The notes: generated by a model not told the origin, from the sequence alone. A stretch of DNA of 64,000 nt from Cryobacterium tagatosivorans (GCF_004402215.1 NZ_SOEZ01000036.1:1-64000), one strand, 5' to 3'. Counted from the stretch's first letter, positions 25,697 through 34,850 are shown. A program made the numbers and translations.

Positions 25697-26730
25697 GATG
25701 TTGCCTTCAGGAAGTCGGTGATTTCCTCGGCCATGACCGCGGACTGGGTCCAGTGCAGGTAGTGGTCGCCCTTGAGCAGGACGATCTTGTGCTGCCGAAC
25801 GTTCTCGAGCTGGCGTTCGTGGTCCCCAACCCAGCCGGGTATCGTGTCGATCGACTCCTGGGCGAGGAAGTCGAGCACCGGGATGCCATCGGGGTAGCTG
25901 AGCCCCTGGAGTTTCCAAGCGTTGTTGCCCATCTCGAGCCCTTCGTCGGTGAGGGCCGGGTTGGCGAAGTTCCAGCTCGACATCAGGCGCAGCCGTTCGC
26001 GCTCGCTGGCCGTGTAGGCGTCGCCGGCCGGTTCGGCGAGGCTGGGGGCGATCGAGTCGGCCAGGCGGACGAGGCCGGTGACCGAGGGGATCCGCGACCA
26101 GGGGATGCCTCCCTTCGAGCCCTTCGATTCGCCGGCCGCCCGCTGATCGGCCTTGCCGGAGGGCATGGTCGGGTCGATCCCGATGACCGCGGACACTTCC
26201 TCCGGGTAGGCATTGGCGTAGTAGAGCGTGTAGAAACCCGAGATGGAGTGCCCCGCCAGGACGTAGGGCTCGGCAACGCCAATCCTGGCGAGCGCCTCGT
26301 GGATTTCGGCCGTGATGTTCTCCACGGTCCGGGCGGGGGCGGTCATGTCGCTGTAGCCGTAGCCGAAGCCCTCGACGACGATGGTCTTGCGGTCGCCGAG
26401 TGCCCGGATCAGCGGGGCAAAATCGAGAGCGGGCGCCGCCGTGCCGAGCCCGCTGAGCAGCACGATCGGCGGGCCGACTGTGCCCGTTTGGTAGACGTTG
26501 AGCGAGCCGCCGCTGACCTTGACCCGTTCGCCGTAGGGGGCGATGCTCGCCCGTTCGGCGGATTCGAGGGTCAGGTTGACCGTTGTGGACGCAAGCGCGA
26601 GCCCCAGTGCGGACAGCGCGACGATTCCGGTGATCCGAAGCCGCCGGGTCCAGCGCCGGCGGCTCTTGCCTGGAGCGGGCTGGTCCGGGGCCGCAGCCGC
26701 TCGGGCGGGGGTGCGAGGGTGGTCGAGCAT
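25693..26730 (-). CDS. Membrane-anchored alpha/beta hydrolase
   Basis: Hydrolase of 345 residues with a basic N-terminus (RRRWTRRLR) and a single signal-anchor helix (about 32-50), so the catalytic domain should face outward. The nucleophile is S162 in GHSISGF, the oxyanion region is VLLSGLG near 85, and the final histidine is in GDHYLHW close to the C-terminus. ATG 26730 is used because AAGGAG precedes it; the frame runs back to 26793 without a ribosome site. A dyad TCAAAC-N6-GTTTGA lies 60 bp upstream. Partner gene: the coupled 56-residue membrane protein. Substrate unknown. Confidence 0.85.
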   Translation of the reverse strand: MLDHPRTPARAAAAPDQPAPGKSRRRWTRRLRITGIVALSALGLALASTTVNLTLESAERASIAPYGERVKVSGGSLNVYQTGTVGPPIVLLSGLGTAAPALDFAPLIRALGDRKTIVVEGFGYGYSDMTAPARTVENITAEIHEALARIGVAEPYVLAGHSISGFYTLYYANAYPEEVSAVIGIDPTMPSGKADQRAAGESKGSKGGIPWSRIPSVTGLVRLADSIAPSLAEPAGDAYTASERERLRLMSSWNFANPALTDEGLEMGNNAWKLQGLSYPDGIPVLDFLAQESIDTIPGWVGDHERQLENVRQHKIVLLKGDHYLHWTQSAVMAEEITDFLKATS

Positions 26731-26789
26731 GGTCGGTCTCCTTACTGGAAGCGGGGCGGCGGTCAGGTTGACGCCGCCGACGTCAGAAA

Positions 26790-26841
26790 TCAAACACTTA
26801 TGTTTGACTTTGATATCCGTAACCTATACATAGATGTTTGA
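26790..26841. promoter_or_regulatory. Operator-like dyad and repeated half-site before the hydrolase
   Basis: TCAAAC (26790-26795), six bases, GTTTGA (26802-26807) form a palindrome; ATGTTTGA recurs at 26834-26841 in direct orientation. The surrounding 26785-26850 is AT-rich, unlike its neighbourhood. It looks like a TetR- or MarR-type operator, but no complete regulator gene lies beside it. Confidence 0.45.
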
Positions 26842-26937
26842 GATAGCAAGGGGTCGACGATGGAATCTCAGACGGCAAATCCGCGATTCCGAAGCATCCC
26901 CGCCGGCTGAGGCGAACTGAAGGCGTTCGGAGTCAGG

Positions 26938-27885
26938 TCAGGCTTCGCCTTCCGGCTGCAGGGTGCCGCGCGCGGTGAGGCGGAGCGGGATGGGATCGCA
27001 GATCACGCCGGCGAAGGCGCCACCGGCGTCCGAATCGACGAACCCCAGGAGGACGAGGTCGCCCCGCGACTTCCGAACGACCCGGCCGGCGTAGATCCCG
27101 GGTGCGTGGATGGGTTCGGCGCGGTCGAAGTGGAAGGGACCGAGCGGCCCATCGGCGGGCGCCGTGTACGTGCCCGTGACTGCCGGAACGCCCTCGGCGA
27201 TGACGTCGGAAGCGGCGGCGCAGAAGACCAGCAGATGACGGCCCCGGGCCTGCAGGACCTGCATGACTTCGATCTGGCCGAACCCGGAGCTGCTGCTCAG
27301 CGGGCGGGCGACCTCCCAGGCCAGGAGGTCGGGCGATATGCAGTGGCCCACCGACCCGTGCGCCGAGCCGTCGGTTGCCGGTTCGCGAGCGGTGACGAGC
27401 ATGTGCCAGAGCCCGTCTTCCCGGAAAACCCACGGATCGCGCCACGGCTCGTCGAACGATGGCGGTCGGGCGGCGGTCGAATACCAGCGGTCGTCGGCCG
27501 TTGTGACCGGCGCGTTCGAGACCCGGTCCCACGAGAGGAGGTCCACGGATGTGGCGTGGCCGACCCGCTGAATTTTCGTTCGGCTGCGCTTTTCCACCCC
27601 GGTGTAGAAGAGGTGCCACACGCCGGCGTGCCGAACGATGCTTCCGGTCCAGACGGCCAGGTCATCGAAGTCACCGTCCGCACCGGGGCCCAGCGCGTCC
27701 GGCAGCGCCGTCCACTCGGCCAGGTCCGATGAGACGGAGTGTCCGATCCGCGCATTCGCGTGGCGGAGGTCCGGGTCGCCGAGCGCGGTGGGCGCCTTCA
27801 GGTAGAAGGCGTGCCAGGAGCCGGCGTGCTCGATGTACCAGGAATCCCAGATCCAGAAGCCGTCTATCGCAATCACAACGCCCAC
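26938..27885 (-). CDS. Five-bladed beta-propeller glycosidase, GH32/GH43-like
   Basis: Cytoplasmic protein of 315 residues without a signal peptide. Acidic positions typical of GH32/GH43/GH68 propellers are visible: the Asp of FWIWDSWY near residue 14, the middle RDP motif in EPWRDPWVF near 147, and a Glu in FGQIEVMQ near 207. WTGS and repeated GHATSVDL / GHCISPDL blade motifs support the fold. The locus (sugar ABC importer, GH36 alpha-galactosidase, ROK) suggests it acts on the sucrose or fructose part of raffinose-type sugars; that is inference. The start GTG 27885 has AGGAG upstream. It is divergent from the ABC operon and shares a repeated TACTTGC word with it. Confidence 0.72.
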   Translation of the reverse strand: MGVVIAIDGFWIWDSWYIEHAGSWHAFYLKAPTALGDPDLRHANARIGHSVSSDLAEWTALPDALGPGADGDFDDLAVWTGSIVRHAGVWHLFYTGVEKRSRTKIQRVGHATSVDLLSWDRVSNAPVTTADDRWYSTAARPPSFDEPWRDPWVFREDGLWHMLVTAREPATDGSAHGSVGHCISPDLLAWEVARPLSSSSGFGQIEVMQVLQARGRHLLVFCAAASDVIAEGVPAVTGTYTAPADGPLGPFHFDRAEPIHAPGIYAGRVVRKSRGDLVLLGFVDSDAGGAFAGVICDPIPLRLTARGTLQPEGEA

Positions 27886-27938
27886 ATCCTCGAAGCTCCT
27901 GGAGCCTTTGAGCCGATCGGCCCCCGATCGCTGCTGAG

Positions 27939-27950
27939 TACTTGCTTCAT
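27939..27950. promoter_or_regulatory. TACTTGCNNCAT site, glycosidase side
   Basis: TACTTGCTTCAT, the same word as at 28037-28048 (TACTTGCAACAT) apart from the two central bases. It lies 54-65 bp before the glycosidase start and may be a second binding site of the regulator of this divergent locus. Confidence 0.45.
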
Positions 27951-28026
27951 CATTGAAAATAATACAGCGCCGACCGGGTCAATTGTCGAGTCCCCGCGCG
28001 GTTGTCACGGAATGATTGCTCAGCTA

Positions 28027-28056
28027 TTGACTTACATACTTGCAACATGAAAGTAT
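28027..28056 (+). promoter_or_regulatory. Promoter and operator of the sugar ABC operon
   Basis: A -35-like TTGACT stands at 28027-28032. Over the spacer and -10 region lies ATACTT (28036-28041), nine bases, AAGTAT (28051-28056), a perfect 6-bp dyad. Regulator binding here would occlude RNA polymerase; the ROK protein of the locus is one candidate. Confidence 0.5.
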
Positions 28057-28090
28057 CTCTCTCGACAAGGAAGTTGGAGGAGGTAGATCG

Positions 28091-29038
28091 ATGACGATTA
28101 CCGCAGACCGGGAAGCAACCTCGCAGGAGGACGTTCCCAGGAAGCCACCGGCGAAAAAGAAAGCCCGCCGGGACTCCCAACTCAAGGCAGCAATACTCTT
28201 CCTGATTCCCGCCTCGATCGGCTTCGTCGTTTTTTTCGCTTGGCCGGCCATCCGCGGACTGTACCTCAGCTTCACGGACTACAACCTGCTCCGGCCGTCG
28301 ACGTTCATCGGCTTCGACAATTATGTGGCCATCTCCACTGACCCGGTGTTCTGGAATTCCCTCAAGGTCACCCTCGAATACGTCGTGATGAACGTCGGGG
28401 TGCAGACCGCAGCGGCCCTCGGCCTCGCCGTTCTCATGCAGCGCTTCACCCGCTCGATGGTCGTGCGCGGGGTCATCATGCTCCCGTACCTCATCGCCAA
28501 CGTCATCGTCGCCCTGGTCTGGTTCTGGCTGTGCGACTACAACCTCGGCATCATCAACGCCGCGCTCGACTTCTTCGGCATCGACAAGGTGGGCTTCTTC
28601 GGTAACGAGAACGTGGCCATGGGCACGATCGCGATGGTGAACGTGTGGCGCCACCTGGGCTACACCGCGCTCCTGCTCTTCGCCGGCCTCCAGGCCATCC
28701 CGAAGGACGTCTACGAAGCCGCCGAGGTAGACGGCGCCGGCGAATGGCGGGTCTTCCGCAGCGTCACCCTTCCGCTGCTTCGCCCCGTGCTCGCCTTCGT
28801 GCTCGTGGTCACCGTGGTCGGTTCGTTCCAGATCTTCGACACGATCGCCGTGACCACCGGCGGCGGTCCGGTGGATGCCACCCGGGCGATCAACTACTAC
28901 ATCTACCAGCGCGCCTTCGAGCGGCTGGACTTCGGTTACGCATCCGCGCTGGCCGTGATCCTCATGATCATCCTCGCCGCGATCGCCTTGTTGCAGAACA
29001 AGCTCCTGCGAGCCAACGAATCCGACCTGGAGAGGTAG
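28091..29038 (+). CDS. Sugar ABC transporter permease (MalF-type)
   Basis: Inner-membrane permease of 315 residues with six predicted helices and a charged cytoplasmic N-terminus (KKKARRD). The EAA loop that docks to the ATPase reads EAAEVDGAGEWRVFRSVTLP. GGAGGAGG immediately upstream supports ATG 28091 over an open frame reaching further back. The second permease starts 4 bp after its stop. CUT1-family membership and the GH36 gene in the operon suggest uptake of alpha-galactosides. No ATPase gene is in the cluster, so a shared MsiK-type ATPase encoded elsewhere is likely. Confidence 0.9.
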   Translation: MTITADREATSQEDVPRKPPAKKKARRDSQLKAAILFLIPASIGFVVFFAWPAIRGLYLSFTDYNLLRPSTFIGFDNYVAISTDPVFWNSLKVTLEYVVMNVGVQTAAALGLAVLMQRFTRSMVVRGVIMLPYLIANVIVALVWFWLCDYNLGIINAALDFFGIDKVGFFGNENVAMGTIAMVNVWRHLGYTALLLFAGLQAIPKDVYEAAEVDGAGEWRVFRSVTLPLLRPVLAFVLVVTVVGSFQIFDTIAVTTGGGPVDATRAINYYIYQRAFERLDFGYASALAVILMIILAAIALLQNKLLRANESDLER

Positions 29039-29042
29039 CACC

Positions 29043-29987
29043 ATGACCATCATCGCCTTCAAGGCCGGCCGCGCCGCCCGGCAGGCATCGAGGGAGGACG
29101 ACCCGTCCCTCGCCAAATCGAAGGTAGCGAAGTTCTTCGGTCGCCTCGCCCTGGTCATCGTGATCCTGATCACGTTGTTCCCGATCTACTGGATGTTCCG
29201 CACGGCCTTCAGCAACAACCGCGCCATGTTCGCGGAGCCGCTCAGCCTCCTGCCGGTCGACTTCACCTGGGGTCCGCTCAAGCGGGTTCTCGGCCTCGCC
29301 ACAACCGAGGAGGCCCTCGCGGAGGGCGGGTCGGGCGCATCCATCAACTTCGCGCAGTACATGCTCAATTCGATCGCCGCCTGCACCCTGATCACGGTGT
29401 TCCAGGTCACGTTCAGCTCGATGGCCGCCTACGCCTTCGCGCTGCTCAACTGGAAGGGACGCGACAAGGTCTTCAGCATCTTCCTCATCGCGCTCATGGT
29501 CCCCGGCATCTTCACCCTGCTGCCCAACTTCATCCTCGTGAAGGACCTCGGGCTGCTGAACTCGATCCTCGGGATCGCGCTGCCGACCATGTTCATGACG
29601 CCGTTCGCGATCTTCTTCCTCCGGCAGTTCTTCCTCGGGATCAATCGCAGCATCATCGAGGCGGCCGTCATCGACGGGGCGAACCAGTGGCGGATCTTCC
29701 GCACGATCGTGGTGCCCCTCGCCTGGCCACAGATCATCACGCTGGCCATCCTGCAGTTCATCCAGTACTGGAACGACTACCTCTGGCCGTTCCTGGTCGG
29801 GCAGAGCGAGCAGTCCAAGCTCCTCACCGTCGGCCTCGGAATCTTCAAGTCCCAGACCCCGCAGGGAAACCCCGACTGGGCCGGACTGATGGCCGGCGCC
29901 CTCATCGCCGCCGTGCCGATCTTCATCCTGATGCTCGTGTTCGGTCGCAAGATCGTCGGCTCGATCCAGTCGTCCGGCGTGAAATAA
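29043..29987 (+). CDS. Sugar ABC transporter permease (MalG-type)
   Basis: Partner permease of 314 residues with six predicted helices; EAA loop EAAVIDGANQWRIFRTIVVP. Typical MalG features are the LFPIYWMFRTAFSN start of the membrane part and the short basic C-terminus. Start 4 bp after the first permease. The 99 bp that follow contain a small hairpin (TTCGCTC 30010-30016 with GAGCGAA 30023-30029) before the binding-protein gene, which may help set differential expression. Confidence 0.9.
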   Translation: MTIIAFKAGRAARQASREDDPSLAKSKVAKFFGRLALVIVILITLFPIYWMFRTAFSNNRAMFAEPLSLLPVDFTWGPLKRVLGLATTEEALAEGGSGASINFAQYMLNSIAACTLITVFQVTFSSMAAYAFALLNWKGRDKVFSIFLIALMVPGIFTLLPNFILVKDLGLLNSILGIALPTMFMTPFAIFFLRQFFLGINRSIIEAAVIDGANQWRIFRTIVVPLAWPQIITLAILQFIQYWNDYLWPFLVGQSEQSKLLTVGLGIFKSQTPQGNPDWAGLMAGALIAAVPIFILMLVFGRKIVGSIQSSGVK

Positions 29988-30086
29988 CCCCGTGAATATC
30001 CCCACGATCTTCGCTCACAGTGGAGCGAACTGCGGCGCCGCCTCGGTGCCTGCAAACACCCAACACCAAGAGAAAGAGAAACGACC

Positions 30087-31427
30087 ATGAAGATGAACCG
30101 AGTGGCGATCCTAACCCTCGCCGCGATTCCTCTCGTGCTGACCGGCTGCTCCGCGTCCTCCGCGGAGTCGGCCTCAGGAACCACCCTGACCTACGGCCTC
30201 TGGGACGCGAACCAGGCTCCCGCCTACAAGCAGTGCGCCACCGATTTCCACAAGGCGAACCCCGACATCACCGTCAAGGTAGAGCAGCTCGGCTGGGACG
30301 ACTACTGGAACAAGATCAACACCGGCTTCGTCTCGGGCGAAAACTATGACGTTTTCACGAGCCACCTGGCCAACTTCCCCGAGTTCATGCTGAACAAGCA
30401 GATCCTTCCGCTCGACGACTACATCAAAGCCGATGGCGTCGACCTGAAGGCGTACCAGCCGGGCCTCGCCGACCTGTGGAAGGGCACCGACGACAAGCAG
30501 TACGGTCTGCCCAAGGACTTCGACACGATCGCGATGTTCTACAACAAGCAGCTCACTGACGCCGCCGGCCTCACCGCCGACCAGCTGTCCACCCTCGACT
30601 GGAACCCGGACGACGGCGGCACCTACGAGGCGGCCATCGCGCACCTCACGGTCGACAAGAACGGCGTCCGCGGCGACGAAGCAGGCTTCGACAAGAAGAA
30701 CGTCGCCACCTACGGCCTCTGGATGGAGAACTCGGGCGGCAGCGACGGCCAGACCCAGTGGAGCTTCCTCGCCCACACCACCGGATGGGAAGAAACCAAC
30801 GGCGCCTGGGGCGACGAGTACAACTTCGACGACCCCAGGTTCCAGTCCACTATCGACTGGTGGTACTCGCTGGTGGAGAAGGGCTACATGCCCTCGTTCG
30901 AGGCCCAGACCGGCATCGGCTGGTCCGACCAGCTCACTGCCGGCAAGGTGGCCATGGCCAGCAACGGCTCGTGGATGACCGGTGCCGTGTTCGGCGCCAA
31001 GAGCGACACGTTCACGCCCGCCATCGCCCCGACCCCGACCGGGCCGAGCGGCAAGCGTGCGTCGATGTTCAACGGTCTCGCCGACAACATCGCGGCCGGC
31101 ACCAAGCACCCGGACGAGGCGTGGCAGTGGGTCAAGTACCTGGGTTCGATCGACTGCCAGTCGGTCGTGGCAGAGGCCGCCGTCGTCTTCCCCGCCATCC
31201 CCGCAGCCACGGACGCCGCCATTGCGGCGTTCAAGGCCAAGGACATCGACGTGAGCGCCTTCACCACGCAGGTCGAGGACAAGACGACGTTCCTCTACTC
31301 CATCACCGACCACCGCTCGGATGTCGCCGCTCTCGTGACTCCGGTCATGGAATCCATCATGTCCGGCAAGGCCACGGCCAGTTCGCTCACCGCCGTGAAC
31401 AAGCAGGTCAACGCCCTCTTCAAGTAA
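30087..31427 (+). CDS. Sugar ABC transporter substrate-binding lipoprotein
   Basis: Extracellular solute-binding protein (family 1) of 446 residues. The signal peptide ends L18-T-G-C21, a canonical lipobox, so the protein is tethered to the outer face of the membrane. The mature chain has the CUT1 pattern: LTYGLWD near the start, KDFDTIAMFYNK in the first lobe and many tryptophans (DWWY, WMTG, WQWVKYLG) suited to stacking on sugar rings. A strong imperfect hairpin follows the stop. Specificity for raffinose-type alpha-galactosides is inferred from the next gene. Confidence 0.9.
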   Translation: MKMNRVAILTLAAIPLVLTGCSASSAESASGTTLTYGLWDANQAPAYKQCATDFHKANPDITVKVEQLGWDDYWNKINTGFVSGENYDVFTSHLANFPEFMLNKQILPLDDYIKADGVDLKAYQPGLADLWKGTDDKQYGLPKDFDTIAMFYNKQLTDAAGLTADQLSTLDWNPDDGGTYEAAIAHLTVDKNGVRGDEAGFDKKNVATYGLWMENSGGSDGQTQWSFLAHTTGWEETNGAWGDEYNFDDPRFQSTIDWWYSLVEKGYMPSFEAQTGIGWSDQLTAGKVAMASNGSWMTGAVFGAKSDTFTPAIAPTPTGPSGKRASMFNGLADNIAAGTKHPDEAWQWVKYLGSIDCQSVVAEAAVVFPAIPAATDAAIAAFKAKDIDVSAFTTQVEDKTTFLYSITDHRSDVAALVTPVMESIMSGKATASSLTAVNKQVNALFK

Positions 31428-31443
31428 CACAACGTCAGAACCA

Positions 31444-31497
31444 GCCGACCGGTTGGGCGCGGGCCGCAAGAAAGCGTCCCGCGTCCACCCGGTCGGC
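31444..31497 (+). promoter_or_regulatory. Intercistronic hairpin after the binding-protein gene
   Basis: GCCGACCGGTTGGGCGCGGG (31444-31463) pairs with a 20-base arm ending at 31497, with three mismatches and a 14-base loop. Such hairpins commonly stabilise binding-protein mRNA or act as partial terminators before weaker downstream genes. Confidence 0.6.
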
Positions 31498-31529
31498 ATC
31501 ACCCCCCTATCTCGAGGAAAACAAAGACC

Positions 31530-33662
31530 GTGACCCAGCAAGACACTCTCATCCCCCAGGACACCCTGATCGAACTCGTCTCCGACGGGGTCTCCTTCCA
31601 GGTGGATGTGTCATCGGGCACACCGGCCGTCGTCTACTGGGGCCCCGACCTCGGGCCGTCCAATCGGAACACCGACCTCGCTGCCCTGACGGGCGATGGC
31701 GTCCCACAGTCCAATATCGACGAACCGCAGGTCCCCGGGGTCTGGCGGGAGAACGCCCGCGGATTCCTCGGACGACCGGCGATTCTGGGGCACCGGGACG
31801 GCGGGGACTGGTCGCAGCTCTTCACCATCACGAAGCTTGAATCGTCCGGAACGACACTCCTCGTCGAATCCGTGGATGCGACGGCGGGCCTTGGCGTGTC
31901 CGTGTGCTTCCAGATGCAGCCGGCCGGCGTCGTCCTGATCTCCCAGACCGTGACCAATGTCGGTCTCGATCCATTCGACCTCGGCGAACTGACCACCTGG
32001 CTGCCGCTGCCCGACCACGCCGTCGAGACGATGGACTTCACCGGCCGGTGGTTGAAGGAACGCCAGCCCCAACGCCGCCCGATCCAGACGGGAACCTGGG
32101 CCCGCGAGGAACGCGAGGGGCGCTCCAGCCACGATTACACGGTTGTGCAGCTCGCGCTGACCGAGGGCGCCGGATATCAAGACGGTTCCGTCTGGAGTAC
32201 CGGTCTGCTGTGGAGCGGCAACACCCGGCACCTGGTCGAACGGCTGCCATCCGGACACACCTCGATCGGCGCCGGAGAACTCCTGCTTCCGGGCGAATCC
32301 ATCCTCAGCGCGGGCGAAACCTATGCGGCGCCCACCGTCGCGGCAACCTTCTCCGCGACCGGCATCGACGGCATGACCGACCGGCTCTACCGGTGGCTGC
32401 GGTCCCGCCCGGAGCACCCCTCAACCGCCCGCCCCCTCACGCTCAACGTCTGGGAGGCCGTCTACTTCGATCACGGCCTCACCAGGCTCGGTGAGCTCGT
32501 CGACGCGGCCGGCGAGATCGGCGTCGAACGATTCGTGCTCGACGACGGCTGGTTCCTCGGCCGCCGCAACGACTCCGCCGGCCTGGGCGACTGGGTCGTC
32601 GACCCGGCCGTCTGGCCTCACGGCCTGAACCCGCTGATCGATCGGGTGAAGGCGGCGGGCATGCAGTTCGGACTCTGGTTCGAGGGCGAGATGGTCAACG
32701 TCGATTCCGACCTCTACCGGGCGCATCCGGAGTGGATCTTCCAGGCCGGAGGTCGCGTCCCCCCGGAGGCCAGGCGCCAGCAGGTCCTCGACCTCGGGCA
32801 CGAAGGCGCCTACACCCACGTGCTCGGCCAGGTCGACGCGGTGCTCTCCGAGTACGACATCGCCTACATCAAGTGGGACCACAATCGGGTGCTCACCGAG
32901 GCGGCTCACTTCGGTGGCGCCGGCGTTCGGCGGCAGACGGCTGCCATCTATCGCCTCTTCGACGAGTTGAAGCGGCGTCACCCGGGCCTGGAAATCGAAT
33001 CGTGCTCCTCGGGCGGCGGGCGCGTCGACCTGGGAATGGCGGCCCACGCCGACCGGTTTTGGACCTCCGACTGCAACGACGCCCTGGAACGCCAGCACAT
33101 CCAGCGCTACACGCAATTCGCGATCCCGCCCGAGCTCCTTGGAACTCACATTGGACCCACCCGTTCGCACACGACGGGCCGGGTGCACAGCCTGGCCTTC
33201 CGGGCGATTACCGCGCTCTTCGGGCACGCCGGGATCGAATGGGACGTCACAGAGACAACCACAGTGGAGCGGCTGGAGCTCGCATCGTGGGCCGCGTATT
33301 ACAAGAGGAAGCGGGCTCTGCTGCACTCCGGGCGGGTTGTTCGCGTCGCGCAGCCGGACGAGTCATCGTTCGTGCACGGTGTGATCGCCCACGATCGATC
33401 GGAGGCGGTGTTCGCCTACGTGCAGCTATCGGCCGCCGGCGGGAGCAGCCCGTCACGGTTCCTGCTGCCGGGGCTCGACCCGGACGCCCTCTACCGCGTG
33501 CGCATCGTGGAGTCGGCCGGTGCGGCCCACACGCTGCAGCAGCGGGCCCCGGCCTGGACGGCGGGAATCGAGGCGAGCGGCCTTGGCCTGGCGCAGATCG
33601 GGCTGCGGCCGCCGATCCTGCTGCCGGAGAACGCTATCCTGATCGAACTCGAACGCCTGTAG
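31530..33662 (+). CDS. Alpha-galactosidase, glycoside hydrolase family 36
   Basis: Retaining alpha-galactosidase of 710 residues removing terminal alpha-galactose from melibiose, raffinose and related sugars. An N-terminal beta-sandwich (1-290) precedes the TIM barrel (300-620). The nucleophile is D450 in IKWDHNR, the acid/base D514 in WTSDCND, and other GH36 signatures (DDGWFLGRR, CSSGGGRVD) are intact. There is no signal peptide, so the sugar is cleaved after import. GTG 31530 follows GAGGAAAA. The ROK regulator starts 15 bp later. Confidence 0.93.
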   Translation: MTQQDTLIPQDTLIELVSDGVSFQVDVSSGTPAVVYWGPDLGPSNRNTDLAALTGDGVPQSNIDEPQVPGVWRENARGFLGRPAILGHRDGGDWSQLFTITKLESSGTTLLVESVDATAGLGVSVCFQMQPAGVVLISQTVTNVGLDPFDLGELTTWLPLPDHAVETMDFTGRWLKERQPQRRPIQTGTWAREEREGRSSHDYTVVQLALTEGAGYQDGSVWSTGLLWSGNTRHLVERLPSGHTSIGAGELLLPGESILSAGETYAAPTVAATFSATGIDGMTDRLYRWLRSRPEHPSTARPLTLNVWEAVYFDHGLTRLGELVDAAGEIGVERFVLDDGWFLGRRNDSAGLGDWVVDPAVWPHGLNPLIDRVKAAGMQFGLWFEGEMVNVDSDLYRAHPEWIFQAGGRVPPEARRQQVLDLGHEGAYTHVLGQVDAVLSEYDIAYIKWDHNRVLTEAAHFGGAGVRRQTAAIYRLFDELKRRHPGLEIESCSSGGGRVDLGMAAHADRFWTSDCNDALERQHIQRYTQFAIPPELLGTHIGPTRSHTTGRVHSLAFRAITALFGHAGIEWDVTETTTVERLELASWAAYYKRKRALLHSGRVVRVAQPDESSFVHGVIAHDRSEAVFAYVQLSAAGGSSPSRFLLPGLDPDALYRVRIVESAGAAHTLQQRAPAWTAGIEASGLGLAQIGLRPPILLPENAILIELERL

Positions 33663-33677
33663 ATCGGAGCAAAACGC

Positions 33678-34829
33678 ATGGTTCTCCTCGAGGCAGTCGA
33701 ACCACGGTTTCGCGCGCCCTCGAGCGAACTGGCGAGGGAAGTGCTCATCCACGGGCCCATCCTTCGCAGCGACCTCGCCAGTCGTCTCGGACTCTCCCTG
33801 GCGACTCTCACCCGGCTGACCAGGCCGCTGCTCGATCGGGGACTCCTGATGGAGCTGCCCGAGGAGCTCGACGGCGGGATGGGCCGGCCGGCGAAACCCC
33901 TCGACGTGCGTGCGGACGCGGGACAGTTCATCGGAATCAAGCTCACCGGGGACGCCGCGTTCGCCGTGACCACGGACCTGAAGGCCGCCGAAGGACGACG
34001 CGCCGAGCGGCCGCTGCCGAGTCACGACGTCGCCGACGTCGTCGACGTCATTGCCGACCTGGTCCGCGAACTGGCCAATCACCAGGACGTCCTGGCGATC
34101 GGCATCAGCGTCGGAGGTGTCGTCTCCAACCAGCGAGTGGTCGAGCGCGCCTCGTTCCTGGGTTGGAGCTCCGTGCGTCTCGCGGATCACGTCGAGGAGA
34201 AACTGGGAATTCCCGTCATCGTCGAGAACGACGTCGTTGCCCTGACGGCTGCGGAGCACTGGTTCGGGCTGGGCCGCGGGCTCTCGAACTTCGCCGTGAT
34301 CACCATCGGCGCCGGCGTCGGGTACGGCCTCGTCATGTACGACCACGTTGTCAGCACCGCGGACACCGGGCGCGGCCGCGGTTTTCACTTCCCCCTTGAT
34401 GCCGCCGGGCCGTTGTGTCCCGTCGGCCACCGCGGGTGTTCCACCGCAATGTTGACGATCCCCAGTATCCGGGCGCAGGTTGAGGTGGCACTCGGCGCGC
34501 CGGCCACCTACGCGGAGATCCTGCGGATGGCTCGAGAAGACAATCCGGTTGCCCGCCAGGTCGTCCACGCTGCAGGCGCGGCGCTCGGCCACCTGATCGC
34601 CGCGGTCGCCAACCTGGCAATGGTCGAGCATGTGGTGCTGGGCGGCGAGGGCCTGGGGGTGCTCTCCATCGCCGGGGACGACATGCGGGCAGCCATCCGC
34701 GCCGACCGGGACCCGGAGGCCGCCGAGATCACCCTGCTCATCGACGAGGACGGTTTCATCTCCTGGGCACGCGCCGCCGCCGCCATCGCCATCCAGCGGA
34801 CCCTGGATACGCTGGCCACCACCCCCTGA
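33678..34829 (+). CDS. ROK-family transcriptional regulator
   Basis: Regulator of 383 residues: winged helix at 14-70 (REVLIHGPILRSDLASRLG, then a recognition helix with SLATLTRLTRPLLDRG) followed by a ROK sugar-kinase-like domain. The zinc motif C-P-V-G-H-R-G-C around residue 255 is present; the following SxAM replaces the more common CxE, so kinase activity is unlikely. As last gene of the alpha-galactoside operon it probably controls the divergent promoters at 27.9-28.1 kb. It faces the MDR oxidoreductase gene. Confidence 0.9.
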   Translation: MVLLEAVEPRFRAPSSELAREVLIHGPILRSDLASRLGLSLATLTRLTRPLLDRGLLMELPEELDGGMGRPAKPLDVRADAGQFIGIKLTGDAAFAVTTDLKAAEGRRAERPLPSHDVADVVDVIADLVRELANHQDVLAIGISVGGVVSNQRVVERASFLGWSSVRLADHVEEKLGIPVIVENDVVALTAAEHWFGLGRGLSNFAVITIGAGVGYGLVMYDHVVSTADTGRGRGFHFPLDAAGPLCPVGHRGCSTAMLTIPSIRAQVEVALGAPATYAEILRMAREDNPVARQVVHAAGAALGHLIAAVANLAMVEHVVLGGEGLGVLSIAGDDMRAAIRADRDPEAAEITLLIDEDGFISWARAAAAIAIQRTLDTLATTP

Positions 34830-34850
34830 GTCCGAGCCGCCGGAGCGCGC

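Noticed and set aside
26860..26910. 16-codon ORF with a ribosome site
   Set aside because: Too short and without homology to annotate as a gene; kept only as a possible regulator remnant in the findings.
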